Shown piece by piece: positions 20,662 through 30,490 of a DNA stretch of 64,000 nucleotides. The notes below the pieces were generated by a model. It did no database searches. It saw only the letters and a list, made by a program, of their open reading frames with translations, and was not told where the DNA came from. Numbering within the stretch: the first letter of the stretch is position 1; every line of letters starts with the position of its first letter. The stretch is taken from the NCBI RefSeq assembly GCF_028401425.1, contig NZ_JAQOMS010000002.1:2914001-2978000 (forward strand), in the 5' to 3' direction. Origin of the DNA: Psychrosphaera algicola (lineage in GTDB: Bacteria > Pseudomonadota > Gammaproteobacteria > Enterobacterales > Alteromonadaceae). Position numbers and translations under genes: made by a program.

Positions 20662-21465
20662 TTGGAGGCAAACCAATTGCTGGTTGAAATTGGGTTTTTT
20701 ATTAAAAAATTGGTAGGGGAATTATTAATGCCCATACCAATTTGTATGGCAATTATTTTGTGCGGGCTTTATCTATATAAAAGAAATAAAATGGCAATGG
20801 CGCGCAAATTACTTATTGCCAGTGCGTTATTAGTTACGTTCTTCTCTTTACCAATAACAAGTCAACTTTTGATCCGCCCATTAGAACTGTCTTACCCAAA
20901 ACTGCCAATTGAAGATCCTAATTATCTGGCCACTGTAAAACCAGCTTATGTTGTGGTCATGGGATGTTGGCATAGTGACAATCAATTGCTGCCACTTGTG
21001 GCACAAATTCATCAATGTAGTCTGCCGCGAATTATTCAAGCGGTGCAAATGTGGCATCAATACCCCACGCTTAAAATCATATTTTCTGGTTACGCGGCAA
21101 TGGATGATAAAAAATCAGATCCTGCCATTAATGCCGAGCTCGCAGTGGGGCTCGGTGTGCCGTTATCTAACATAGTGTTAATCGAAGGGCCAAAAGACTC
21201 TTTAGACGAAGTCCTCGCCCATAAAAAGGTTGTTGAGACGAGTAACTTTATTGTGGTGTCTAGTGCTACACATATAAAGCGGTTAGATTATCTCTATCGT
21301 AGTAACAATCTTAGCCCAATATTTTCACCCGCCGAATATGTATCAGGCTATGGTGAATTGTCGTGGCGTTCTTTTGTTCCAAACGCTTCCTCGATATACC
21401 AAAGTGAGCGAGCTATATATGAATATCTCGGTTTGTTATGGGTCACAATCAAAAGTGTTGTTTAA
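20662..21465 (+). CDS. YdcF/ElyC family (DUF218) membrane protein
   Basis: An intact 267-residue protein with two N-terminal membrane helices (LMPIPICMAIILCGLYLY and KLLIASALLVTFFSLPIT) and a DUF218 domain. The conserved parts are YVVVMGCWHS, LKIIFSGYAA, NAELAVGLGVP, EGPKDSLDE and IVVSSATHIKR. This layout matches ElyC, an envelope-biogenesis factor tied to undecaprenyl-carrier and peptidoglycan metabolism. The biochemical activity of DUF218 proteins is not settled. The TTG start lies one base after the acyltransferase stop, so the two genes are co-transcribed. Beside an EPS locus it may help balance use of the lipid carrier, which is an inference. Confidence 0.85.
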   Translation: MEANQLLVEIGFFIKKLVGELLMPIPICMAIILCGLYLYKRNKMAMARKLLIASALLVTFFSLPITSQLLIRPLELSYPKLPIEDPNYLATVKPAYVVVMGCWHSDNQLLPLVAQIHQCSLPRIIQAVQMWHQYPTLKIIFSGYAAMDDKKSDPAINAELAVGLGVPLSNIVLIEGPKDSLDEVLAHKKVVETSNFIVVSSATHIKRLDYLYRSNNLSPIFSPAEYVSGYGELSWRSFVPNASSIYQSERAIYEYLGLLWVTIKSVV

Positions 21466-21576
21466 ACACGATAGATATCTGACTCATTTCAAGCTAAATT
21501 AATCAGCAAGTTTTAGGTGCCTCTTTGAAGTCGTTTTATATAGGAGGAGCAAACGTAACTAAATAAGGAATTTTTC

Positions 21577-22433
21577 ATGTTTAACTATAACGATGCATTT
21601 TCACGAAATATTGGCTGGATTACAGAAGAAGAACAAGAGGTACTGAGAACAAAACGCGTAGCAATGGCTGGCGCCGGCGGAGTAGGTAGCGAACATACAG
21701 TTACGTTAGCAAGGTTAGGTGTCGGGAAATTTAACATTTCCGATTTTGACGAATATGAAGTTCATAATTTTAATCGTCAAGCCGGTGCGTTTATGTCGAC
21801 GATTAATCGACCTAAATGTGAAGTTATGGCGGAAATAACCAAAGATATAAATCCAGAAGCGGATGTACGTGTTTTTCCAGAAGGCATATTTGAACATAAC
21901 GTTGATGAATTTTTAGAAGGTGTTGATCTTTACGTTGATAGCTTGGACTTCTTTGCTCTTTCTGCCAGAAAGCTCGTTTTTAGAAAATGCCAAGAAAAAG
22001 GGATCCCAGTGATAACCGCAGCTCCTTTAGGTATGGGAACGGCATTTTTATGCTTTATGCCCGGCGGTATGAGTTACGAAGAGTATTTTAGGTTTGAAGA
22101 TAAACAGACCGAAGATGAGCAATTGATCCAATTTTTAATTGGATTGTCTCCTTCTATGTTGCAGCGCGACTATTTAGTTGTGCCTGAAAAAGCAGACTTC
22201 AATGCCAAAAAGGCCCATCCATTCCGATGGGGGTTAAATTTTGTGGAGCTGTAGCTGGAACCTATGCTTTGAAAATATTGCTGAACCGTGGAGAGCTAGT
22301 GTGCGCACCATACGGTTTACATTATGACGGTTATAAAAACAAACTGAAAAAAGCCTGGCGTCCAGGCGGGAATCGCAATCCACTGCAAAAAATCATGTTT
22401 AGCATTGCTAAAAAATTGGTTTTAGATAAATAA
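21577..22433 (+). CDS. ThiF/MoeB/HesA-like adenylyltransferase (E1-like), frameshifted
   Basis: An E1-superfamily enzyme of about 285 residues that would adenylate a C-terminal carboxylate. The nucleotide-binding loop is MAGAGGVGSEHTVTLARLG, followed by NISDFDEYEVHNFNRQAGAF, with Asp and Arg in the usual ATP positions, and YVDSLDFFALSARK. A frame change near 22225-22245 separates the last part: the first frame ends GLNFVEL and the other continues MGVKFCGAVAGTYALKILLN. Cysteine-pair zinc motifs typical of ThiF/MoeB are not obvious. It has a good AGGAGG-type site about 35 bases upstream and AAGGA nearer the ATG. With the PqqD-like protein it hints at peptide or carrier-protein chemistry. Confidence 0.85.
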
Positions 22434-22473
22434 ACACAGTTGATTAATGATTGAGCGCTAAACTGAATGTCAG

Positions 22474-22519
22474 GATCTTTTACAAATGATGTTTTCAAAA
22501 TCAACGATCTTTTATAAAT
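22474..22519 (+). promoter_or_regulatory. Direct repeat GATCTTTTAYAAAT, putative PrsR upstream sites
   Basis: GATCTTTTACAAAT at 22474-22487 and GATCTTTTATAAAT at 22506-22519 differ by one base and are 32 bases apart, about three helical turns. They end 27 bases before the sigma-54 promoter of the PEP-CTERM gene. This is the position and phasing expected of enhancer sites for an NtrC-type activator such as PrsR. Confidence 0.55.
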
Positions 22520-22545
22520 CACATAAAATACAATGGGTTACAATA

Positions 22546-22562
22546 TTGGCACGCGGTTAGCA
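22546..22562 (+). promoter_or_regulatory. Sigma-54 (RpoN) promoter of the PEP-CTERM gene
   Basis: TTGGCAC-GCGGT-TAGCA has the invariant GG (22548-22549) and GC (22560-22561) separated by exactly ten bases, matching the -24/-12 consensus TGGCAC-N5-TTGCA with one mismatch. Transcription would start near 22573, leaving a short leader before the ATG at 22608. This fits control by PrsR, encoded at 12.3 kb. Confidence 0.85.
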
Positions 22563-22607
22563 TAGTAAGGTCATAGTCGCTTTGACAAAACATACAGGAA
22601 TATAAAC

Positions 22608-23501
22608 ATGAACATTAAAAAATCTTTACTAGCACTTACACTAGTTAGTGCATTTGGTGCAAACGCTTCTCCTATCTCAATCGATGTAGGTACTGATTAC
22701 GATATGGATGGAAACTCTGTTTCTGGCGTTTTCGATAAATTTACATTTGGTACGTTTGACCCAACATCTGCATACTTAGATGTTGACCAAAACGGAAAAA
22801 TCGAACAAGGCAACATGGTATTTGACGCTGCATTCGGAATCGAAGTTGCTTCATTAAACTATACGACTGACAACGAAGCATATAACACTAACGTGCCTGC
22901 TTTTGGTCTTGCAACTTACACGTTAGTTGCTGACTACGAATTTTTCGGATTTGCTGGGTTTAACGACCTTAACAGCAATAACGTTCAAGATACTGGCGAA
23001 GCAATTGGTGCACAGTTTGTTGGTGGTTACGTTAACTTGTTCATGAAAGACATTGCTAGTGGTGTATCTACACAAGTATTAGCGTTAGACGTGACTGGTT
23101 CTGGTGCTGACCTAGGTGGCACGGGTGTTAACTTTAACATCAAATCTGACATCGCTTCTATTGCTGACGACTTCTTCTACTCAGCGTATAGCGTTGGTGG
23201 TTACACAGATTTTCATGACATCATTGCAAACGTAACTGATGCACATGTTGGTGGTCGTATTACAACTGAAATTACAAATGCGGGTACTACACCACTTTAT
23301 AATGACAGCTATGTTGCTACTGCTTACCAAACAGCCGTATTAAGTACTTTTGGTATTAACGCAACTGAGGTTGATTTCTTAACTCGTGAAACAACACTAG
23401 ACTCTGCAAACTTAAGTCTTTTTGTTTCTGAGCCAGCTTCACTAGCTATCTTCGGTTTAGGTTTGTTAGGACTTGCAGGCGCGGCGCGTCGTAAAGCATA
23501 A
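22608..23501 (+). CDS. PEP-CTERM sorting-domain protein
   Basis: An intact 297-residue secreted protein and the only PEP-CTERM substrate seen in the window. It has a Sec signal (SLLALTLVSAFGANASP), an acidic body rich in Asn, Asp, Thr and Gly, including two Asp/Asn turns that look calcium-binding (DYDMDGNSV, DVDQNGKIE). The C-terminal sorting signal is complete: SEPASLAIFGLGLLGLAGAA followed by RRKA. Exosortase A is expected to cut near the PEP-like motif after membrane insertion. Expression is likely switched by sigma-54 and PrsR, judging from the promoter just upstream. A strong terminator follows. The protein is probably released or anchored to the exopolysaccharide; its ligand is unknown. 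Confidence 0.93.
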   Translation: MNIKKSLLALTLVSAFGANASPISIDVGTDYDMDGNSVSGVFDKFTFGTFDPTSAYLDVDQNGKIEQGNMVFDAAFGIEVASLNYTTDNEAYNTNVPAFGLATYTLVADYEFFGFAGFNDLNSNNVQDTGEAIGAQFVGGYVNLFMKDIASGVSTQVLALDVTGSGADLGGTGVNFNIKSDIASIADDFFYSAYSVGGYTDFHDIIANVTDAHVGGRITTEITNAGTTPLYNDSYVATAYQTAVLSTFGINATEVDFLTRETTLDSANLSLFVSEPASLAIFGLGLLGLAGAARRKA

Positions 23502-23523
23502 TCTAACAAGTTAGATGTTTTTA

Positions 23524-23549
23524 AAACCGCTCAATATGAGCGGTTTTTT
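23524..23549 (+). terminator. Rho-independent terminator of the PEP-CTERM gene
   Basis: Stem AAACCGCTCA (23524-23533) pairs perfectly with TGAGCGGTTT (23537-23546) around a 3-base loop and runs into a T6 tract. It lies 22 bases past the stop and makes the PEP-CTERM gene a monocistronic unit. Confidence 0.92.
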
Positions 23550-24153
23550 ATGCCTAAAATTTAAGTCTAATAATATGCGCTATAAAGCCCTCATTGATCT
23601 TTAATTCTGCTTACTGCTTACTACTTACTACTTACTGCTTACTGCTTACTAAATTAAATTAAATTAGATCCATACTTATACTAAAAGGTTGCGGAGTTGC
23701 GGAGTTTTAAGGCGCAATCGCATCCAATAAATTGATTCAGAAATTAGTGATTACAAAAACATGCCGACGAATTATTAGGTGCATTATGACGTACAAATGA
23801 CTCTCTAATGGATTCGTTCCTGCAGTAAAGGAAGTAAAGAGAGTGAATAGAGTACCGATAATTGTCATGGTTACCGCAGGAAACATACAAGCAATTGCAC
23901 TGGCAGATTATGTGATGCGCGTTAACGTGTGGCTATTTTTAAACCGGAGTCGCGACACATAGGCGCAGTTGTACTTTGCTAGGGTGTGGTTGTCGTTAGC
24001 ATACTCAGCCTAATAGTTGCTATTAGCTGTGGAACAAATGAATCATTAAGAATGAGCAGGTTCTGTTTTGGGGGCTAAAAGAGGGTGTGGCTTAACCCGT
24101 TGGGTTGGCAAGGCTTATGTTTGTTACAAATTGCACCGTATGTTGGTGCTATG
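23550..24153. other. Non-coding region with short repeats
   Basis: About 600 bases lie between the PEP-CTERM terminator and the prsT downstream hairpin. They hold the heptamer array at 23607-23648, an ATTAA-type run just after it, and a short direct repeat TTGCGGAG twice near 23690-23705. Short open stretches near 23840-23960 encode hydrophobic text but lack a start, a ribosome site or family similarity, so I call no gene. It may be decayed sequence. Confidence 0.45.
23607..23648 (+). repeat. Heptanucleotide tandem repeat, six CTRCTTA units
   Basis: Six uninterrupted 7-base units read CTGCTTA, CTGCTTA, CTACTTA, CTACTTA, CTGCTTA, CTGCTTA, with only the third base varying in a symmetrical G-G-A-A-G-G pattern. 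A run of AATTA-like units follows. Copy number in such short arrays often varies by slippage. There is no spacer structure, so this is not a CRISPR array. Confidence 0.85.
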
Positions 24154-24195
24154 TTTATGATGTAATGGGACAGCGATGTCCCATTCCATCATAAA
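24154..24195. repeat. Long inverted repeat (19-bp stem) downstream of prsT
   Basis: Bases 24154-24172 pair with 24177-24195 across a GCGA tetraloop: TTTATGATG pairs with CATCATAAA and AATGGGACA pairs with TGTCCCATT, with one mismatch between them. It lies about 28 bases past the prsT stop. There is no T-tract on either strand, so it may be a Rho-independent-like terminator lacking a T-run, an mRNA 3' end stabiliser or a protein site. Confidence 0.7.
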
Positions 24196-24222
24196 TGCAT
24201 TTGGTTATTTATAACGGGTAAG

Positions 24223-26873
24223 TTACAAAGCGTTAATTCTATTGTAATTTGTTCTTAAGCTTCGTTGATCATCCGTTAACTTATACGCTTTATTAATTAG
24301 CGCTTTGGCCTTTTTAATATCCCCCAGTTTTTCGTAGATAATGGCGCCTGTATCCAGCAATTGCGGTAGATTATCGGTAATCTTAAACGCTCGTTCTATC
24401 GTAGCCTTGGCTTCAGGCAACTGGTCGTTTTGGTACTGCAACCAAGCTAGGTTGTTAAGTGCCACTAGATTTGTCGGGGTTATGCTAAGCATTTTTCCAA
24501 AATAAAGCTGTGCTTTTTTATTGTCCGTTGTTAAAAACTCGTTTGCTAACATATAGATATTTGAAATGTCATCAGGTGCCTTTTCTATATGAGACTCAAC
24601 AAACTTAATGGCCTTTGGTTTTTCACCTTTGCCTACATATGCGGCATAAATATAACGCGCTGATTCAGAGGTTTGTTTTTTATCATAATATGCCTGTAAC
24701 AGAGGTAAAGACTGTTTATAATTTTTTCTGTTTAACAATATTTGCCCCTGCAGATATTGCACAACAAGGTTCTTAGATTCATCTTTAAAATAGCGGCGTA
24801 ACAAGCCTTCCGCTGTATCATTTTGACCATCACGAATTAACAGGTTTACGTGTACAATTTGCAAACCTTTTGAATCTGGGAAATGAATAAGTGCGTTTTC
24901 TACAGACGTCAACGCTAAAGCAAATCGTTTTAAACCCTGCTCTGCACTGATCTTTTTAACTAAGGCCAATTCAGCTGTTGGATTAGCTTGGGTCCAACGG
25001 CTATAAAGCTTAAGCGCTTCATTGTTTTTGCCAACAACTTGCAAACTGTCGGCAAGTGCTAGCCAATAAAACTCATTTGTATCTTGAGTTGGTTGAAAGT
25101 CATAACTTGTTAAAATTCTGATGACTTGATTTGGTTTTTTTCGTTTAAATATAACTGGGCAAGTTGTAAACGATGAGGTTCAGATGTCAAATTAACCTTA
25201 AATCTGTCTTCCATCAGATCGAGGGCCTCTTTAGTATTACCCTGCTCTCTACCGATAAAATAGTACATTTTAAGGGCTGTTAGGTTGTCCGGCTCTTTTT
25301 GAAATAATTTGGTTAAGTACGAACTGGCTTCCTGATAATTACCTTGCTTCATATTTACATTGGCAAAATACATATGAGAAGGGGTATTTGTAGAATCTAG
25401 TTTTAAAGCGTCTTCAAATGCTTTGGTTGCCAACTCGGCTTTGCCTTGTTTTTGATAAACATAACCAGCCAAGTTATAACCATTTATGTCATTTTGTTCC
25501 TGCCATGTTTTAGCAAGTTTAAGCGCTTTATCAAATTCATTGGTCGCCATGTAGGCCGAGGCCAAAGCAGACTTAGCGACCGACAAGTCAGGTGCGATCT
25601 CTAAAGCTTGCTCTAAGTTAACGACACCACTAACATCATCAAGGCTGAGTTTGGCAAGGCCGTGAGTAATTAACGCGCTGGCACTTTTACCATCTATGTT
25701 TTCTGTTTTTGCCAATAATGTTTTTGCTGTTTTAAAGTCACCGTCTTTAATTAACTCAAAACTTGCACTAGCAAACATAGATGTGTCAGCATCATTTAGG
25801 CCTTCAAGTTCTAACATGGTGGCTGAGGCTTCTAATGTATAACCGAGTTGCAGCTGAGTAATCGCCAGTATTTTTTTGGCTGGGTGAGTTGGCGGCATCT
25901 TGTCAGCTATTGAACTTAAGTATTGATATGCTTTTTCATATTGTTTGTTTTGAAAAGAGGTAAGTCCAGCCATCAGTCTATTTGTAGTTGAATCTATACC
26001 GTTTTGAATCGCTTTTTCAAAGTGACCCTAGGCGACTTTATATTCCTTGGCGTCAAATTTAATAACACCTTGTAGCTGATTAAGGAAAGCCTGCTCATGG
26101 GTGTATTTTAACAAATATTCTGTATGTACTTGTGCAGCAGAAAACTGCTTATCTTTTACTAATGCGTCAGCAATATATAGTCGTATTTGTCTATATTTTG
26201 GCATTAATGTTAAGTGGTGTTCATATGCTTTTGCCGCTTCGCCATACTTTTTAAGGCTTCCTAATACGAGGCCCTTTAGCATAAAAATATCTGAATTATT
26301 TGGGAACTGTTGAGACAAAGCCTCTATTATGTTGGCCGATTCCATCAAGTCTTGTTCTGACATTAGATAAGCTGAAGCTAGTTTACCGTAGATGGTTTCT
26401 GGGGCTAACGTAACTAAGACTTCGAGGGTTTGCTTGCCTAGTTCTTCATTTTTTAAACGATAGTTAGCCATGGCTTTATGGTACAAAAAGGCACTTTGCA
26501 AGTTGATGTCTTGCCATTCCTCTGGACCTTCAATAAATAATGTACTTTCAAAGTCACTTAAAAGGTTGTGCACTTTTAACAGATCTGAATAATGCTTTTC
26601 CGTACCTTGGCCTTTGTTTATTACATAGGCTAATTCTTTTTCAGCATTATCTAGCGAACCATCTGCCATATAGAGTTCGGCCAATTGCTTTCTGGCTTCG
26701 ATATTGCTAAGGCACTTCCTTGATTACATTTTTTAACGCAATGATGGCGGATTCACTGTCACCGTTTTGAATATGCTGTTGAGCAAGTTTGAAATACTCT
26801 TCAGGGAGGTACCGCCACAACCTGCTAATGCAATAATTATTGTAGAAACCAGTAGTAATCTTGAGGAGTTCAT
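24223..26873 (-). CDS. prsT: PrsT, XrtA/PEP-CTERM TPR-repeat lipoprotein, frameshifted
   Basis: About 880 residues, the usual size of the TPR lipoprotein of exosortase A loci. The start gives MNSSRLLLVSTIIIALAGCG, a lipoprotein signal with lipobox LAGC. TPR-like helical pairs then run to the C-terminus, for example YFKLAQQHIQNGDSESAII, YMADGSLDNAEKELAYV, AYVYQKQGKAELATKAFED-type repeats and LNNLAWLQYQNDQLPEAKA. Frame changes lie near 26830, 26700, 26030 and 25100. Between the first two, the intended frame is readable as YLPEEYFKLAQQ. The protein likely scaffolds EPS export or PEP-CTERM assembly at the periplasmic side; the precise role is unknown. A long hairpin follows. Confidence 0.9.
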
Positions 26874-26998
26874 ATTCAATCCAATCCTATTTTTATAGTT
26901 GACAAAGTGTCCGTTTAATCATTCAACTTACTATATTATAGTGCGTAAGTTTTGTCCCGCATTGTATTGCAATAACAAATACGTATTAGTCATTGTCT

Positions 26999-28100
26999 TT
27001 ACTTAACGTTTAGAAATTTTCTTTTTAATTTACCTAAGCTGGCTTCAATTTTAAATTTAATTTGTCGTTTTTGTACAGTAATTTGACAGTACGCCTCTGT
27101 ATTGTTTGATAATTTTCTTTTGTAATCGGCGTCACCGGCTAAGTAGTCGATATAGGCAATATTCATAGTATGTGCTTGCCTTGCCACTAAGCAATGCAGG
27201 GCAAGTCCAATTTTAATTTTGTTGTCAGTAATTGGCTTAATACAGCTTAAATAAAATGCCAGATTACGTTTGTGACGAAGGTAATAATTAACACCAACAA
27301 TTTCACCCCTGCGGATAAAACTGCGATACAGGCGTTGTCTAACTTTTGCCGAATAAAGCGGGAGTGAAAATCCTGAAATGTATCGTTATTAAAGCCACTT
27401 GGAGTGGCAGTACCTTCCCATTTGGTTATGTGCCAATGGGAGAGTTGTTCTAACGTATTAAGTATTGCTGTGGGATCGGTAACAAATTCAAAGGTTAAGT
27501 CATTATCTTGGTTTAAACGACGAATGGTACGTTCTACATGCTTATATGTAGAGTTTGAAATTTCCTGTGGAAACCGCGAGCTATCTTTTATCGCATTTAT
27601 AGCGAGTAAATAGCCGACGTCGATATTTTCTTTTACTAATTGATAGTCCGTGTTGTGGGTGGTAATTCCAATGGATGTTTCATCAAGAGCGACGTTAACA
27701 ATAAATTCATCAACATCAGGCTGATTCAAAAAAGGTGTTGCCACATTGCGGACGTAATTTGACGTGAATTTTGGTCACTTACTAAAAAGTTGTTTTTCTC
27801 GATCCAAATTTGGTCTAACTTGTCATCACCTGTTCGGTGTAAATACCACTGTTTAGATTTAAAAAACCCATGCCTTGTGACGTGTTTCTCAACAAATATT
27901 CCAATACCAACACACTGGTTGTGGTTTGAAGCAGTAATAACATAAGTATCATTTTGGTCTTTTAATAAAGACAACCAGCTGTCGATCCACGGCCAACTCA
28001 AAAATATATTGGGAATTGCCGTTTGTGCGACGGTAAACCACATGTTTTTTAGGTCGGAATGTGTAAAATGAGACAGCCGTTTTAATTCGATAAAATACAC
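26999..28100 (-). CDS. GNAT/FemAB-like acyltransferase (Acetyltransf_6, CelD/BcsL type), frameshifted
   Basis: About 365 residues in three frame pieces broken near 27735, 27300 and 27200. The N-terminal part reads AQTAIPNIFLSWPWIDSWLS, the typical opening of this family, followed by GIGIFVEKHVTRHGFF. The central part has STYKHVERTIRRLNQDNDL and HWHITKWEGTATPSGFNN. The C-terminal part has YIDYLAGDADYKRKLSN, matching the hallmark end of Acetyltransf_6 proteins (YDFLxGDxxYKxRL). Such enzymes sit in many cellulose and EPS loci and are thought to modify sugars or polymers in the cytoplasm. The start appears to be GTG near 28100. It diverges from a glycosyltransferase and precedes prsT on the same strand. 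Confidence 0.78.
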
Positions 28101-28166
28101 TACGTATTACCATTTTAAATTTTGTTAAAAAGCTTAGTTTCAAATATACGAGAAAATAAACATTTT

Positions 28167-29279
28167 ATGAAAGCACAAAAGACAGAAATACAAAAGATAG
28201 TGCATCTTGTCCCTAGCTTTGGTTGCGGTGGTTTAGAGAAAGTTATTGTCAATCTGGTCAATCATTCCCGTGATTATCCAGTTAAACATGTTTTAATTTC
28301 CTTAACCAGCGAATTTGGCCTGATCAAAGCGTTCGATGTGCCAGTTGATGTGTATTGTATTGGAAAAAACTAAGGCAACGATTTATTTAGTCACTATAAG
28401 TTACTCCGCCTCTTACGTCGTCTCAAGCCTAAGGCAATGCATACTTATAATTTTGGCACGATAGAATACCATTTGGCTGCCAAGTTAGCGGGTGTACCTA
28501 CCACCGTTCACTGTGATCATGGTCGTGGAGGAGATGATCCAAAAGGCCTAAACCAGTTTAACAATCGTTTCAGAAAGCTCATTTCGACCTTTATCAATCA
28601 CTATACCGTAGTGTCATACGATTTATATAACTGGGTCATCAACGACTTAGGTATTAATAACAAAAAGGTAAGTCTGGTTTTTAATGGGGTTAATGTCCCT
28701 GCGCAAATGCCGATACAAGATCGAACCAATAACGCTAAGGTGATTACAACCGTTGGCCGGCTCGACCCAATTAAAAATCAAACTATGTTGATGAAAGCGT
28801 TTCAATTAGCCAAAGAAACGTCAAACGTTATGGATACGACTATTCTACAATTTGTTGGAGATGGCCCTTCGTATCAGGAGCTCGATACGTTTAAATCGAC
28901 CCTGACCCATCAAACCGATATTCATATGCTAGGTTATCGGTCAGATGTTGACGATATCTTGTCTGGCACCGATTTGTTTGCTTTGTCGTCTCATTATGAA
29001 GCAATGCCAATGACCATATTAGAATCCATGGCGCTTGGCATACCAGTTGTTACCACCAATGTGGGTGGGATATCTAAGTTTATCACCGACAACGAAGTGT
29101 GGTTTGTCGAGCCAAATAATGCAGAGCAAATGAGTGAATTGTTTGTTCAAATACTAAGTGGTTCAACGGATGTTCAGCAAAAAGTCGAGCGTGCCTACGA
29201 CTTGGTTTCTAGTAAGTACAGTGTTGAGTCGATGGTCGCGCAGTACATGACGTTATATAAGGTTCTACCTAATAGCTAA
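28167..29279 (+). CDS. GT4-family glycosyltransferase of the XrtA system, frameshifted
   Basis: About 370 residues with a GT-B fold. The N-terminal domain begins IQKIVHLVPSFGCGGLEKVI, the glycine-rich opening typical of the TIGR03088-like PEP-CTERM glycosyltransferases. A frame change near 28370 is bridged by NDLFSHYKLLRLLRRLKPKA. The C-terminal domain has VITTVGRLDPIKNQTMLMKA, FVGDGPSYQEL, and the nucleotide-sugar motif SSHYEAMPMTILESMALGIP followed by VVTTNVGGI. I chose the ATG at 28167 because the text before it is unlike the family. It would add a sugar to the lipid-linked repeat unit; donor and linkage are unknown. Confidence 0.88.
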
Positions 29280-29416
29280 TACACTCTGCTTAACGCGCTG
29301 CATTGAGCGAGCTAAACAGAGTAACTATCATTACATGCTTCTACCAAATACATGTTTCTGCTGAGTGCATGCAAGCCATCAAATAACTGGAAGCATTAAT
29401 TCACTGAAAGATTGTT

Positions 29417-30457
29417 TTAAGGTAGGTTTTTTACGATAGGAGGTCCTATCAATTTTGTTATCCCAAGAGGCAGTTTTTGCCAAATTTTAATGGCTAACTC
29501 AAACTTACTGTTGGTCGGGGATAAATTAGGAAGCGTTTTTCCATCTGGAACCCAGTGATACCAGTAACATTGGCTCGGTTCAGCGCCCCATTGTTTCTTA
29601 AACTTGTACGTACCCGCGTCGATAGTAGAACGTCCGAAGTCGAACTCTTTAAATTCTTGCTCGATAGCGTAGCTTAGGATTTGCCAGTAAAGGTACATAT
29701 TTACTGAAATTCTATTTGCGTACCTTACGGTGCTCGCCCATGGAATTTCCATGCGATTATTGTGATGCAATAAGAACCCGGTTGAAACCGGTTTTCCTTC
29801 CCAATAGATCACGCACAATATGGCATTGCTCGCAAATGTCGTTAATATTTCTTGGAAAAACGACTTCGCGTAAACCGGTGTACCTAAATCTCGCATGTTA
29901 AGGCAGAATACTTCATAAAAATCGTCGAGCAGTTCTAAGCCACCAAATTTGTGACTGACACCTTCTCTAATCGGTCGTTTAATTTGTGAGCGACGTTTAG
30001 AGCCTATTGATTTACCAAGCAACTCTGCAGTTTCAGGGAGTTGCAGGATCATATTCACTTTGCTGGTGGATACTTCTAGCGTTGAATCTGGGTCGGCCTG
30101 ATTTTCTCTAAACTGGACATAGTCAATGCCTTGCTGTTTAGCAAATTCAATCGTTGCTTGAGTGAGTTTTTGTGCAATTTCGGTTGAGTCTGCAATGGCG
30201 CCACCGTAATTGAAATAAGGCATAGAGATTAGATTATTGCCAAATAGGGCACTTTTAACGTTTACCGCAGGCAATACGCCACAGATCTTGCCAGACTCAT
30301 TGATAGCGTAAAGGTACGAGGCTTTGTGGCCAAAACACTTTTCAATTAACGGTTTCCAACTCATGAGATGATAAATAGAACCATTGTCATGTGACTTAAC
30401 GTACTCGTCCCATTCAGCATCGATGGCGCTGTTGTATGTTTTAACTAAAATCGTCAT
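29417..30457 (-). CDS. FemAB family XrtA/PEP-CTERM-associated protein
   Basis: An intact 346-residue protein of the FemAB-like GNAT family found in exosortase A loci. Hallmarks are IYHLMSWKPLIEKCFGHKAS, ICGVLPAVNVKSALFGNNLI, MPYFNYGGA, SKRRSQIKRPIREG and the C-terminal FDFGRSTIDAGTYKFKKQWG with GAEP. Classical FemAB proteins add amino acids from aminoacyl-tRNA to cell-wall peptides. The exosortase-linked version is thought to modify the EPS or its precursors, with acceptor unknown. It is the last gene of the wecB-wecC-beta-helix-femAB unit and is spaced 34 bases from the beta-helix stop. Confidence 0.92.
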   Translation of the reverse strand: MTILVKTYNSAIDAEWDEYVKSHDNGSIYHLMSWKPLIEKCFGHKASYLYAINESGKICGVLPAVNVKSALFGNNLISMPYFNYGGAIADSTEIAQKLTQATIEFAKQQGIDYVQFRENQADPDSTLEVSTSKVNMILQLPETAELLGKSIGSKRRSQIKRPIREGVSHKFGGLELLDDFYEVFCLNMRDLGTPVYAKSFFQEILTTFASNAILCVIYWEGKPVSTGFLLHHNNRMEIPWASTVRYANRISVNMYLYWQILSYAIEQEFKEFDFGRSTIDAGTYKFKKQWGAEPSQCYWYHWVPDGKTLPNLSPTNSKFELAIKIWQKLPLGITKLIGPPIVKNLP

Positions 30458-30490
30458 TTATTAGGTCCATTTAATCACAGTAATAAAATC

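Noticed and set aside
23607..23648. Possible CRISPR array
   Set aside because: Units are 7 bases with no spacers. No cas genes are in the window.
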